Origin: JAKIVR01 sp035933635
GTDB lineage: Archaea > Thermoplasmatota > Thermoplasmata > Lutacidiplasmatales > UBA184
Assembly (NCBI GenBank): GCA_035933635.1
Contig: DASYYY010000021.1
Location: forward strand, 124,001 to 188,000
Direction: 5' to 3'
DNA: 64,000 bases
Below the pieces are notes generated by a model. The model saw only the letters and a list, made by a program, of their open reading frames with translations. It ran no database searches and had not been told where the DNA came from. The translations under genes were made by a program, and so were the position numbers. Below, one piece after another: positions 28,553-37,530 of this stretch. Every line of letters begins with the position of its first letter. Positions within the stretch are counted from its first letter, which is position 1.

Positions 28553-29323
28553 ATGACCGACGGCCGGGAGCTCCGCCTCCGCCGGCTCTTCCCGCCCGGA
28601 GGCCGCAAGTTGTTCGCGGTCCCGCTCGACCATTCGGTCTCGATGGGGCCGATCGATGGTCTGGAGGATTCGGCCCGCACGGTCCGGGAACTTCAGACCG
28701 CCGGCGCGGACGCGTTCGTCGTGACGCGCGGGGCCGCGCAACGGATTGTGCCGGTGCTGCAGGCTTCGACGCTCCTGGGCGTGCACCTGTCTGCGTCGAC
28801 GGCCCTCGCCGCGGAGCCCGACCACAAGATCCTGGTCGGAAGCGTCGAGGACGCCCTCGCCGCCGGCGCGGACTTCGTCTCGGTGCAGGTCAACTTCGGT
28901 CTCCCGCAAGAGCCTGCCATGCTTCGCGATCTCGGCGTGGTCGTCGAACAGTCCCGGCGATGCGGGGTCCCGGTACTGTGCATGGCCTACGTCAAGAAGG
29001 GCCCCGAACCCTCGCCCCTGGAGATCGCCCATGCCGCCCGCGCGGTTGCCGACCTCGGGGCGGATGTCGTCAAAACCAGCTACCCGGGCAGTACTCGCAC
29101 GCTCCGCCGGGTCGTCGAACTTACTCCGGCGCCCGTCCTCTTGGGAGGCGGGATCCGCGCCGATGATCCGGAATCGATTCTCGCGGTCGTCCGCAGCGCT
29201 CGCGACGCGGGGGCGGCCGGGATCTGCATCGGCCGAAACCTGTTCCAGCGCCATCCGCTGGGGCCGTTCGCCCGAAAGGTTTCCGCCATCCTCCGCGCCA
29301 ACTCCGGCCGTGGCGACGCGTGA
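28553..29323 (+). CDS. aroA': 2-amino-3,7-dideoxy-D-threo-hept-6-ulosonate synthase (ADH synthase)
   Basis: 256 aa, class I aldolase TIM barrel. KLFAVPLDHSVSMGP is the family N-terminal motif; the Schiff-base Lys is in DVVKTSYPG; VLLGGGIRADDPESIL and GAAGICIGRNLFQ bind phosphate. It joins L-aspartate semialdehyde with a 6-deoxy-5-ketofructose phosphate to start the archaeal route to 3-dehydroquinate that replaces DAHP synthase. The asd and aspartokinase genes that make aspartate semialdehyde lie downstream in the same set. The next gene overlaps its stop by 4 bases. Distinguished from fructose-bisphosphate aldolase by context and sequence. Confidence 0.9.
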   Translation: MTDGRELRLRRLFPPGGRKLFAVPLDHSVSMGPIDGLEDSARTVRELQTAGADAFVVTRGAAQRIVPVLQASTLLGVHLSASTALAAEPDHKILVGSVEDALAAGADFVSVQVNFGLPQEPAMLRDLGVVVEQSRRCGVPVLCMAYVKKGPEPSPLEIAHAARAVADLGADVVKTSYPGSTRTLRRVVELTPAPVLLGGGIRADDPESILAVVRSARDAGAAGICIGRNLFQRHPLGPFARKVSAILRANSGRGDA

Positions 29324-30342
29324 GCCGCGAGCGAGTGGTGCTCGCATGGCGCCCAACGACTCCGTCGGGCTCGGCCGATCTGCTCGCGGAAGCTCGGCGG
29401 TGTGGATTCCGGCGTTTCCTCGTCGAACCGGCGGAGGAGCGGGCGGGAGAGGAGTGGTATCGAGAGCGCGAAGGTCGGATCGTTGGCGGCTCTTCCACCG
29501 ACCAGCCCCCACGACCGGTGCTGATGGTGCGGTCGCCGGCCGAGCTCGACGCGGCGGTCGCGAGGGTCCACGCGGGTGAACGGATCGCGGTCCGGTTCGA
29601 GGGAGAGTGGGTCCTTCCGCTGGAGCGGCTGGTGGGGGAGGCGGCGGGCGCCGATCAGGTCTGGTTCTGGACCGATCGGCTCGGCGCGGTCCCCTCCGGC
29701 CTCGGAGCGCTCGAACACGGGGCCGGTTCGGTCGTGCTCACCGTGAACTCCGGGCAGGAGATCGCGCGGCTGCGTACGCTGGTCGATTCCGACCCGCCCG
29801 TGGTGACCCCCGAGCTGGCGCAGATCACCCGCGTCGAATCCGGTGGGCCCGGCGACCGGGTCCTGATCGACACGACCAGTCTGCTCGAGCCCGACGAGGG
29901 GCTGTGGGTGGGGAGCACCGCCGAGCTCCTCTTCCATCTCCGGAGCGAGAGCGTAGGCTCCCGGTACACCCGACCGCGGCCGTTCCGCATCAATGCCGGA
30001 GGTCCTCACGCGTACACCTTGCTCGCCAGCGGAGAGACCCGCTACCTCAGCGAACTTCGGCCCGGAGAGGCGGTGCTCGTGGGGCGACCGGACGGAAGGA
30101 GCCGGGCAGCGAGGGTCGGTCGCCTGAAGATCGAACGGCGGCCGCTGGTTCTCGCCGAAGCCGAGTGCGCGGGCACCCGCGGAAATCTGTTCGTCCAAGA
30201 GGCCGAGACGGTCCGGCTCTCGGTCCCCGGTGGGGCAGTCGCGGCCACGGAGTTGCATCCGGGCATCGACATCGTCTGCGCGCGATTCGCCCCGGCGCGC
30301 CACCTCGGTCGGGTCGTGAGCGAGCGCGTGGAGGAACGGTGA
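29320..30342 (+). CDS. aroB': 3-dehydroquinate synthase type II
   Basis: 340 aa from GTG at 29320, overlapping the aroA' TGA. VFWTDRLGAVPSGLGALEHGAGSVVLTVNSG-type sequence, FRINAGGPHAYTLLASGETRYLSELRPGEAVLVGRPDGRSRAARVGRLKIERRPLVLAEAE and VSVPGG-like ends match the archaeal AroB' family. It oxidatively deaminates ADH with NAD+ and cyclises it to 3-dehydroquinate. Length is typical. It is unrelated in fold to bacterial AroB. Overlapped by the aroDE start (GTGA). Confidence 0.9.
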   Translation: MSRERVVLAWRPTTPSGSADLLAEARRCGFRRFLVEPAEERAGEEWYREREGRIVGGSSTDQPPRPVLMVRSPAELDAAVARVHAGERIAVRFEGEWVLPLERLVGEAAGADQVWFWTDRLGAVPSGLGALEHGAGSVVLTVNSGQEIARLRTLVDSDPPVVTPELAQITRVESGGPGDRVLIDTTSLLEPDEGLWVGSTAELLFHLRSESVGSRYTRPRPFRINAGGPHAYTLLASGETRYLSELRPGEAVLVGRPDGRSRAARVGRLKIERRPLVLAEAECAGTRGNLFVQEAETVRLSVPGGAVAATELHPGIDIVCARFAPARHLGRVVSERVEER

Positions 30343-31811
30343 CGAACGCCCCCCCCAGCGTCATCGTGACCCTTCCGGCGCGGACCGCGGCCGACGCGCG
30401 ACGGGAGATCGAGGAGGCGGCGATCGACCGCGCGGACGGCGCCGAGATCCGGGTCGACCGTTGGTCACCCGCCGAGCGCGCCGGCGCACTCGGCCTGTTC
30501 CCCAGCCCGCTTCCGCTGTGGGCGACCTACCGATCGACCGCCGAGGGCGGGGAAGGGTTCGATGAACCGGCTGTGCGAGCTCACGAACTGGCCGCACTGG
30601 CGGAGCTACCGTTCGCTCGGATCGACCTTGAGCTGGAACGAGACCTCCCGCTGCAAGCCGAGCTCGCGAGGGTCCTTCACCGACCCGGCGCACCTGGACT
30701 CGTCGTCTCGCGCCACCTCCCGCACGGAACTTCCGCCGAAGCGCTGCGCGCCACGACGGCGGCCGATGTTCCCGCGGGCGCCCTTCGCAAGGTCGTGTTC
30801 GAAGCCGGCGTGGCGGAGCTGGTCACACAATTCTGGTCGGAACTGCCTCGGCCCGCGGACGGACCCTTTGTGATTCACAGCACCGGCGCTTCGGCGGAGT
30901 TGCTGCGCGCGCTGGGTCGGTCCTTGGGCATGGCTTCGGTGTTCGCCTCGCCCGGCTCCGACCGAGTTCGGGCTCCCGTTCAGGCCGGTCAGATCCCGGT
31001 CGACCTCCTTGCGGACTACTTCCATCACGAGCCGCCGGGCCCGCTGTTTGCGCTCGTCGGACATCCGCTCCGGCACAGCCGTTCGCCGGCCCTCCACGCC
31101 CGGTGGATGAAGCGCGCGGACCTTTCGGGGCTATACCTCCGGCTTGAGATCGCCCAAGCGCACGACCTGGCCGCGACCCTCGTGCGGTTGCCGGGCCTGG
31201 GCTTTCGTGGACTGAATGTTACGCTCCCGCTCAAGATCCCCGCTCTGGCGCTGGCCACCGAAGCGTCCCCCGCTGCCGAGCGAGCGGGTTGTGCCAATAC
31301 GCTGACGTTCACGGGAGAGGAGATCCAGGCCGAGAACACCGACGTCCCGGCGTTCGATCGAAGGCTGGGGGAGCTGCGCCGTCACGATTCGGTCGCGGCG
31401 GACCGGGTCACCGTCCTCGGCGCGGGGGGAGCGGCGCGCGCCGCGCTCACCGTGGTCTCCGGACAGGGGCTGGAAGCGGAGGTGCTCGCCCGGGACCCCG
31501 CGGCCGCCGGCGCTCTGGCGCGCGAATTCGGCGCCGAACTCCGCCGTCCGGAGACCCGTCGGCCGGCTCAGCTCCTGGTCCACGCCACCCCCGCCGGTTC
31601 GGAGGAGATGCCCGGGCTGGAAGTTCCCCTGCGCCCGCTCCTCGGGCCCGGAACCTACGTCGTCGATTATGTCGTCGCGCCCCACCACCGGTTCCTCGAA
31701 CAGGAGGCACGCGCTCGCGGGGGGCGGTACGAGGACGGTGGTCGCCTCCTCGAATACCAGGCCGCCGAAAGCTTCGCGATCTGGTGGGGGCGCCCTCCTC
31801 CGGAGAGCTGA
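30339..31811 (+). CDS. aroDE: Fused 3-dehydroquinate dehydratase (type I) and shikimate dehydrogenase
   Basis: 490 aa from GTG at 30339. Residues 1-~225 are AroD: EIRVDRW (substrate Glu/Arg), ARIDLELE, VVSRHL (His) and LRKVVF (Schiff-base Lys). Residues ~230-490 are AroE: GHPLRHSRSPALHARWM binds shikimate, GLNVTLPLKIPAL holds the catalytic Lys, AENTDVPAF the catalytic Asp, and VLGAGGAARAAL the NADP site. It converts 3-dehydroquinate to shikimate. Fusion in the order AroD-AroE is best known from plants; separate archaeal genes are commoner. Both active sites look intact. It sits mid-operon; the shikimate kinase GTG lies 2 bases past the TGA. Confidence 0.9.
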   Translation: MTNAPPSVIVTLPARTAADARREIEEAAIDRADGAEIRVDRWSPAERAGALGLFPSPLPLWATYRSTAEGGEGFDEPAVRAHELAALAELPFARIDLELERDLPLQAELARVLHRPGAPGLVVSRHLPHGTSAEALRATTAADVPAGALRKVVFEAGVAELVTQFWSELPRPADGPFVIHSTGASAELLRALGRSLGMASVFASPGSDRVRAPVQAGQIPVDLLADYFHHEPPGPLFALVGHPLRHSRSPALHARWMKRADLSGLYLRLEIAQAHDLAATLVRLPGLGFRGLNVTLPLKIPALALATEASPAAERAGCANTLTFTGEEIQAENTDVPAFDRRLGELRRHDSVAADRVTVLGAGGAARAALTVVSGQGLEAEVLARDPAAAGALAREFGAELRRPETRRPAQLLVHATPAGSEEMPGLEVPLRPLLGPGTYVVDYVVAPHHRFLEQEARARGGRYEDGGRLLEYQAAESFAIWWGRPPPES

Positions 31812-31813
31812 CC

Positions 31814-32701
31814 GTGCGGGGTGTCGGACGCGCGGGGTCGGCGGTCACGATCGTCAACGCCCTGCTGGGCGGCAACGGCTGTGCGGTCGGGATCGACCTC
31901 GGATGTCGAGCGGCCGTCGAGATCCGTCCCACCCCTCCGGGTGAGGTCCGGCGCGTCACCATCGAGCCCCACGCGGACACCCCGCTGGTCCGACACTCCC
32001 TCGGGGCCGCGATGCGCTGGGTGCGCAGCCTCGGCGATCACGATGCGACGCTGACGCTCGTCTCCGACATCCCGGCGGGAGTGGGTCTGAAGAGTTCATC
32101 GGCGGTGAGCTGCGCGATCTTCGAGGCGGTGGCCGGCGGGCTGGGCCTTCGCCCGGATCCGGAGGAGATCGCGCGGCGATCCGCGGAGCTGACGCGGGCG
32201 ATGGGCCTGAGCGCGACGGGCGCATTCGACGACGCGCTGGCGGCGAGTGCCGGCGGGATGGTCCTGACCGACAATCGTTCCGACGTGGTCGTCGGTCGGG
32301 GCGAATTGGACGCCGACACGGCGGTGATCTTGTGGATCCCCGAGGGCCGCCATCCGCCCTCGTCGCAGATGGCCGCGCGGTTCGCCGGTCACGCACCCGA
32401 TGGTGCGAAGGCGTTCGCGGCGGCGCAATCCGGTCGCTACTTCGAAGCCTTCGAGTCGAACGCGAGGACCGTGGAACGGCTGCTCGGCCTCCCCTATGCG
32501 CGCCTGCGAACGAAGCTCGCCGCCCAAGGGTCGCTTGCGGTCGGGGTCACCGGCCTCGGGCCGGCACTGGCCGCTTTCGCCCCGGGGGCGCGCGCGGATG
32601 CCGTGGCGGCCCAGCTCCCGATGGACTCCGGCCGCATCCTTCGGCCCAAACTGCGCCCCGAGGGCGGCCCCGTCCAGGATCCGGGGGGCTCGAGGACGTG
32701 A
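31814..32701 (+). CDS. aroK: Shikimate kinase, archaeal GHMP type
   Basis: 295 aa from GTG at 31814 (TGACCGTG junction with aroDE). The GHMP ATP loop is SDIPAGVGLKSSSAVSCAIFEAV. GAFDDALAASAGGMVLTDN is the third conserved region (substrate/metal Asp-Asp), and GVTGLGPALAAFAP the C-terminal GHMP motif. This kinase class is homologous to homoserine/mevalonate kinases and not to bacterial AroK; operon position makes shikimate the substrate. It overlaps aroA (GTGA). Confidence 0.9.
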   Translation: MRGVGRAGSAVTIVNALLGGNGCAVGIDLGCRAAVEIRPTPPGEVRRVTIEPHADTPLVRHSLGAAMRWVRSLGDHDATLTLVSDIPAGVGLKSSSAVSCAIFEAVAGGLGLRPDPEEIARRSAELTRAMGLSATGAFDDALAASAGGMVLTDNRSDVVVGRGELDADTAVILWIPEGRHPPSSQMAARFAGHAPDGAKAFAAAQSGRYFEAFESNARTVERLLGLPYARLRTKLAAQGSLAVGVTGLGPALAAFAPGARADAVAAQLPMDSGRILRPKLRPEGGPVQDPGGSRT

Positions 32702-33987
32702 CCGGGTCCACGGCGATCGTTTCCCCGGGAGTCGTACAGGGGCGCATGCCCGCTCCCCCATCGAAGAGTTACACCCACCGTGCCCTGCTCGCGGGATTCC
32801 TTGCCGGACGACGATATGCCGTCCGCAACCCCAACGTGGGCGACGATACGCTCGCCACGCTGAACGGGCTTGAGGGCCTGGGGGCCGAGGTCGTACGCGG
32901 CACCACTCGGTGGGAAATCGATGCCTCGGGGCACCGGATTCCCCGAAGTCCGCCCCGTGTGGACTGCAATTCCTCCGGCAGCACGTTGCGCTTCCTCACC
33001 GCCCTCGCGGCCACACGAGCGACGACGGTCCGATTCTCCGGTTCGAACGAGCTCGCCGGACGGCCCATCGGGGGGTTGCTCGATTCGCTCGCACGCGCGG
33101 GAGCTCACCTCGAAGGTCCTCCTCGCGGGCGTAGCCTGCCGTTCACGATCTCGGGGCCCGTCCGTCCGGGGAGCTTCCGTACGCCGGTGGACCTCACCTC
33201 CCAGTACCTCTCGTCGATGCTGATGGTCCTCCCGACGTTGCCTGGGGAGTCGGTGGTGCGACCGGTAGGCCGGTCGGTGTCGGCACCGTACATCGAGGCC
33301 ACTCTGGCGGTCCTTCAGGCGCACCGGGTGGACGTGGTCCGGTCACCTGGATCCTACGTCGTTCCCGGGAACCAGGAGTACTCCGGTCGGGTGTTCGAGG
33401 TACCTGGCGACGCGAGCTCGGCGGCGTACCTCTGGTCCGCGGCTGCCGTCACGGGCGGCGAGGTCACCGTCACCCGGTGGAACGACCGCTGGCCGCAAGG
33501 CGACCGCCGCATCCTCGAACTGCTGGACGCCGCCGGGGCGCGCGTGCGCCGTTCGTCGCATGCCGTCCGGGTCCGGGGACCGATCGAGCGGGGCTTTCGG
33601 ATCGACCTCACGGACGCGCCGGACCTCCTGCCGCTGGCCGGTGTGATCGGGGCTCTCGCGCCGAAGGGCCGGACCGAGCTCCTGGGAGCAGCCCACGCCC
33701 GGTTCAAGGAATCCAACCGGCGACGGGAGACCTGCCGTCTGGCGCGCGCGTTCTCGGCCCGGGTCCATGCGTCGGGTCGGGCGATCCGCATCGAACCCGG
33801 GGGGCCGCCTTCCCGGGTCCGGTTGCGGGGACCCGCGGACCACCGGCTGGTCATGAGCGGCGCGGTCGGCGCGCTCGCGCTTCGAGCGCCGAGCGAGATC
33901 TCCTATGCCCGATCGGTGGGCAAGTCGTTCCCCGAGTTCTGGCGCTCCCTCCAGCGGCTCGGCTCCGAGGTCCGATTCGGTCCATGA
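32698..33987 (+). CDS. aroA: 3-phosphoshikimate 1-carboxyvinyltransferase (EPSP synthase)
   Basis: 429 aa from GTG at 32698. PAPPSKSYTHRALLAG carries the Lys and Ser that bind shikimate-3-phosphate and PEP. DCNSSGSTLRFLTAL is the NxGTxxR motif with the Gly next to the glyphosate-sensitive position. LTSQYLSSMLMVLPTL, FEVPGDASSAAYLWSAAAVTGGEVT and KSFPEFWRSLQRLG complete the inverse beta-alpha double domain. It is full length. The stop is shared with the aroC ATG (ATGA). Confidence 0.93.
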   Translation: MTGSTAIVSPGVVQGRMPAPPSKSYTHRALLAGFLAGRRYAVRNPNVGDDTLATLNGLEGLGAEVVRGTTRWEIDASGHRIPRSPPRVDCNSSGSTLRFLTALAATRATTVRFSGSNELAGRPIGGLLDSLARAGAHLEGPPRGRSLPFTISGPVRPGSFRTPVDLTSQYLSSMLMVLPTLPGESVVRPVGRSVSAPYIEATLAVLQAHRVDVVRSPGSYVVPGNQEYSGRVFEVPGDASSAAYLWSAAAVTGGEVTVTRWNDRWPQGDRRILELLDAAGARVRRSSHAVRVRGPIERGFRIDLTDAPDLLPLAGVIGALAPKGRTELLGAAHARFKESNRRRETCRLARAFSARVHASGRAIRIEPGGPPSRVRLRGPADHRLVMSGAVGALALRAPSEISYARSVGKSFPEFWRSLQRLGSEVRFGP

Positions 33988-35069
33988 TGCGCTTTGGCCG
34001 GAAGCTCGACCTTGAACTGTATGGCTCGAGCCACGGGCCGGAGGTGGGACTGCGGTTACGGGGGATCCCCCCCGGATTGCCGGTGGACCTACAGCGGATC
34101 CAGGGCCTGCTGGACCGCCGTCGACCGGGGACGCGTCGCTTGGCGTCCCGCCGGCAGGAGGAGGATCGCCTCGTGATCGACCGCGGTTGGGCCGATGGAC
34201 GTGCCGACGGCTCGGAGTTCGTCGCCCACGTGGCGAACACCGATGCCCGTCGTTCCGACTACGATCCGCTGCGTTCGACCCCGCGCCCGGGGCATGCCGA
34301 CTATCCGGCGCGCGTACGATTCGGCCCGGAGGCGGACCTCTCCGGCGGGGGCATCTTCTCCGGCCGCATGACGGTGGGGCTCGTCGTGGCCGGCGCCATC
34401 GCCGACGAAATCCTGCGACCGCTCGGGATCGAGGTCGTGAGCTTCACGCGCTCCATCGGCGAAGTGGTCGCGGAGGTCTCGGAGGGCTCTTCCCTGGAGG
34501 AGATTCGGGCCGCGACCGCCCGCAACGAGGTGGGCTGTCCGGACGCCGCTGCGGCGCGGCGCATGGAGCAGGAGGTGGAGAACGCACGTCGATCCGGCGA
34601 CAGTGTCGGCGGGGTGATCGAGACCCGCGCTACGGGGGTCCCCGTCGGTCTCGGCGAGCCATTCTTCGACTCCATAGAGTCGGTCCTCGCCCATCTCGCA
34701 CTGGCGGTGCCGGGAGTCAAGGGCATCGAGTTCGGCGCGGGCTTCCGGGCCAGTTCCATGCGGGGGAGCGAACACAACGATCCGTTCTACATCGAGGGCG
34801 ACCGGGTGCGTACGCGCACCAACCACGCCGGAGGCATCCTCGGGGGACTCGCCACCGGAATGCCGATCGTCTACCGCGTGGTGGTCAAGCCCACCAGCTC
34901 GATCGCGATCGAGCAGGAGACGATCGACCTCGCCTCACGCCGCGGTGCCACCGTTCGAGTCGGCGGCCGCCATGACCCGTGCATCGTGCCCCGGGCCGCG
35001 GTCGTCCTCGAGTCGGTGACGCGATTCGGGCTCGCGGACCTCGCGCTCGCCGGAGGTTTCGCCCGATGA
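33984..35069 (+). CDS. aroC: Chorismate synthase
   Basis: 361 aa from ATG at 33984 (a second ATG follows at once). SHGPEVGLRLRGIPPGLPVDL is the N-terminal flavin/phosphate motif; ADLSGGGIFSGRMTVGLVVAGAIADEIL, GSEHNDPFYIEGDRVRTRTNHAGGILGGLATGMPIVYR and RHDPCIVPRAAVVLESVTRFGLADL are the later family signatures. It eliminates phosphate from EPSP with reduced FMN. As no flavin reductase domain is present it must be supplied with FMNH2. Ends inside the asd start. Confidence 0.94.
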   Translation: MMRFGRKLDLELYGSSHGPEVGLRLRGIPPGLPVDLQRIQGLLDRRRPGTRRLASRRQEEDRLVIDRGWADGRADGSEFVAHVANTDARRSDYDPLRSTPRPGHADYPARVRFGPEADLSGGGIFSGRMTVGLVVAGAIADEILRPLGIEVVSFTRSIGEVVAEVSEGSSLEEIRAATARNEVGCPDAAAARRMEQEVENARRSGDSVGGVIETRATGVPVGLGEPFFDSIESVLAHLALAVPGVKGIEFGAGFRASSMRGSEHNDPFYIEGDRVRTRTNHAGGILGGLATGMPIVYRVVVKPTSSIAIEQETIDLASRRGATVRVGGRHDPCIVPRAAVVLESVTRFGLADLALAGGFAR

Positions 35070-36121
35070 CCGAGCGCATCCCCGTCGCGATCCTCGGCGC
35101 CTCCGGCTACGTCGGACAGCATCTCGTGCGGTTGCTCGCCGACCATCCCCAGTTCGAGGTTGCCCGGATGGTGGGCGGGGAGCGGTCGGACGGCAGCCTT
35201 CTCGCCAAGCTCTGGAGACTGCCCGAGCCCCTCCCTCGCTCGGTGGACCGAGTCCGGTTGGCCCCGAGGACGCCGCGGCAGCTCGCGCGCGAGGGAGTGC
35301 GCGCGGCGTTCAGCGCCCTGCCTTCCGGGCGGGCCGGGCCGGTCGAGCGCAAGCTGCTCGGCTCGGGCATCTCGGTCTTCACCAACGCCGCGGACCAACG
35401 CGACTCCCCCGACGCGACGTTAATGATCCCGGAAGTCAACCCCGCCGAACTCCGCGGGCGCGGGCGAAAAGGTCGCCCCGTCCTGGTCGCGAACCCGAAC
35501 TGCACCGCCACCGGACTCGCGCTCGCTCTCGCCCCGGTATGGAGACTGCTCGCGCCGTCTGCGGTGCACGTGGCCACGTACCAAGCCCTCTCGGGGGCAG
35601 GGTTCGCCGGCGTCAGCTCGCTCGCCTCCACGGACAATGTCGTACCGTTCATCTCGGGCGAGGAGGAAAAGGTCGAACGCGAGACGAACCGTCTCCTCGC
35701 CCCGTTCCGCACCCGTTCGGGGCGCGAAGGGCCCACTCCGATCCTCGCTCAATGCGCCCGCGTCGGGGTCCGCGATGGACACCTCGAGGCGGTCACCGTC
35801 GTCGCCCGCGGGCGACCCACGCTTTCCGAGCTCCGGACCGCTTGGAGCGAATTCGACCCGCTGCGCGGGCGCGACCTTCCGAGCGCGCCTTCCCCCCCGG
35901 TGATCGTGCGCGACGAACCCGATCGACCGCAACCGATCCTCGATCGCGGGGCCGGTGAACCACCGGCCGCGGCCGGCATGGCGGTGGTGATCGGCCGGTT
36001 GCGCTGGACCCCGCCCTACCTTCGTTGCTTCGTACTCTCCCACAACGCGATCCGGGGTGCGGCCGGGGGTGCTCTGCTTAACGCCGAGTTCGCCCGCGCG
36101 GAGGGGTACCTCGACCCATGA
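35066..36121 (+). CDS. asd: Aspartate-semialdehyde dehydrogenase
   Basis: 351 aa from ATG at 35066. VAILGASGYVGQHLVRLL is the NADP site. VANPNCTATGLALAL contains the catalytic Cys, and the substrate-binding STYQALSG-like block reads ATYQALSGAGFAG. VRDGHLEAVTVVARG is in the C-terminal dimer domain. It supplies aspartate semialdehyde to ADH synthase, and also to Thr/Met/Lys synthesis. Presence inside the chorismate operon supports the aspartate-semialdehyde route. 4-base overlaps on both sides. Confidence 0.9.
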   Translation: MTERIPVAILGASGYVGQHLVRLLADHPQFEVARMVGGERSDGSLLAKLWRLPEPLPRSVDRVRLAPRTPRQLAREGVRAAFSALPSGRAGPVERKLLGSGISVFTNAADQRDSPDATLMIPEVNPAELRGRGRKGRPVLVANPNCTATGLALALAPVWRLLAPSAVHVATYQALSGAGFAGVSSLASTDNVVPFISGEEEKVERETNRLLAPFRTRSGREGPTPILAQCARVGVRDGHLEAVTVVARGRPTLSELRTAWSEFDPLRGRDLPSAPSPPVIVRDEPDRPQPILDRGAGEPPAAAGMAVVIGRLRWTPPYLRCFVLSHNAIRGAAGGALLNAEFARAEGYLDP

Positions 36122-37530
36122 GCTCCGCCCGCGGTCGCCCACTCGTCATCAAGTTCGGCGCCCTCGCGCTCGAGGAACCGGATCGAGTAGTCTCCCGGGT
36201 GGCAACGGAGTACCGGGCGGGACACCGACCGATCGTCGTCGTCTCCGCGCGGCGGGGCGTGACGGACGCCCTGCTCGACCTGATGGACGGGCCGGCCGAT
36301 TCGGAGCGGGTCGGGCCGATCCTCCGACGCATCGCACTGCAGCACCAGCCGAGCACCGCCGCGGTCGAGGAACGACTGGGCCGGCTACGGTCGGCGCTCG
36401 CCGAACTCCGACCCGGTCACGAGCTGTCGCGTCGGCGCGCGGGCGCCATCCTCTCCGAGGGGGAACGACTCGCCGCTCGTTGGCTGGCCTCTCGACTTCG
36501 TCGAGCCGGCCTCCGCGCGGTCCCGTTCGACGCCGATCGGCTGGGGCTGCTCATCGCCGAACGCGGCGGCGGGGCCCACGTCCTCGTCGAGTCGTCCAAG
36601 CTGACCGCCCCCGAGACGCTGGGGGCGGTGGTCGCCCGGGGGCAGATCCCCGTCGTCACCGGCTTCTTTGGAGCCGACCCGCGGGGCGGGGTGACCACCC
36701 TGACCCGCGGGGGTTCGGACTCGACCGCCGTGGCGGTCGCCGCGCTCATGGAAGCGCGGGAGGTGGTCTTGGTGAAAGGTTCGGGACCGGTCCGCATGGC
36801 GGATCCCGCGATCGTGCCCACCGCCCCCGTTCTCGGCCGACTGGGGTACTCGGACGCCCTTGTGCTCGCCCTCGCGGGCGCCAAGGTGCTGCATCCGGAG
36901 GCCGTGGAGCTCGCACGCACGCGCCACATCACGCTGAGGGTCGGTTCGGTGCAGCCGGAAGCACCCGAGACCCGGGTCGGACCCGACCGCGGCACACCCC
37001 CGTTCCGCGCGGTCGCAGTCCGCGATGAAGGAATGATCCGCGCGCCGGCGCGGTCACCCCGGAGTCCCCCGCTGCCGATGGCCACGTGGTCGGGCCTTTC
37101 GGGGGCGGCCTTGGTCGGACGACGGCCGACGCGGCGCCCTGCCGGGGTCGGGGGCGCAACCCTCGCCGGTTCCGGGCGAATCGTCGGCGCTGCCGCATCT
37201 TCGGCGCCCGACCCGCCGCGCGACGTGTCGATCCTGACCTGGTGCGGCCCGCGGGAGGCGGGTGTGGCCCTGGGTCGCGATGTTGTCGCGGCGGTCCGCC
37301 TCCCACGGGAGGTTGCCCGAAGAGGCTGGGGGGCGGTGGCGATCCCGCGGGAGTTAGGGCAGGATGCGGTCCGGGAGATCTATCGCCGGCTGGTCCAGCC
37401 GAGTTCGATCGCGACAGCCTCCAAAGACCGCACGGGCCGAGTCGCGCCTCCGCTATCTACGGAGGGGCGCTACCTGCCCCGGTCGCCGGGGACCAGGTCG
37501 CCGGCGCAGTGGGGGACGATCGCAACGTGA
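36118..37530 (+). CDS. lysC: Aspartate kinase with altered N-terminal motif
   Basis: 470 aa. The kinase domain is recognisable: SEGERLAARWLASRL, FFGADPRGGVTTLTRGGSDSTAVAVAALMEA, RMADPAIVP, LGYSDALVLALAGAKVLHPEAVELA. The usual N-terminal KFGGTS is KFGALALE here; the Lys is kept but the second Gly and Thr/Ser are not. The C-terminal ~170 residues occupy the place of ACT domains but are Arg/Pro-rich and I cannot see a clear ACT pattern, so feedback control may differ from usual enzymes. It makes aspartyl phosphate for Asd. Confidence 0.8.
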   Translation: MSSARGRPLVIKFGALALEEPDRVVSRVATEYRAGHRPIVVVSARRGVTDALLDLMDGPADSERVGPILRRIALQHQPSTAAVEERLGRLRSALAELRPGHELSRRRAGAILSEGERLAARWLASRLRRAGLRAVPFDADRLGLLIAERGGGAHVLVESSKLTAPETLGAVVARGQIPVVTGFFGADPRGGVTTLTRGGSDSTAVAVAALMEAREVVLVKGSGPVRMADPAIVPTAPVLGRLGYSDALVLALAGAKVLHPEAVELARTRHITLRVGSVQPEAPETRVGPDRGTPPFRAVAVRDEGMIRAPARSPRSPPLPMATWSGLSGAALVGRRPTRRPAGVGGATLAGSGRIVGAAASSAPDPPRDVSILTWCGPREAGVALGRDVVAAVRLPREVARRGWGAVAIPRELGQDAVREIYRRLVQPSSIATASKDRTGRVAPPLSTEGRYLPRSPGTRSPAQWGTIAT

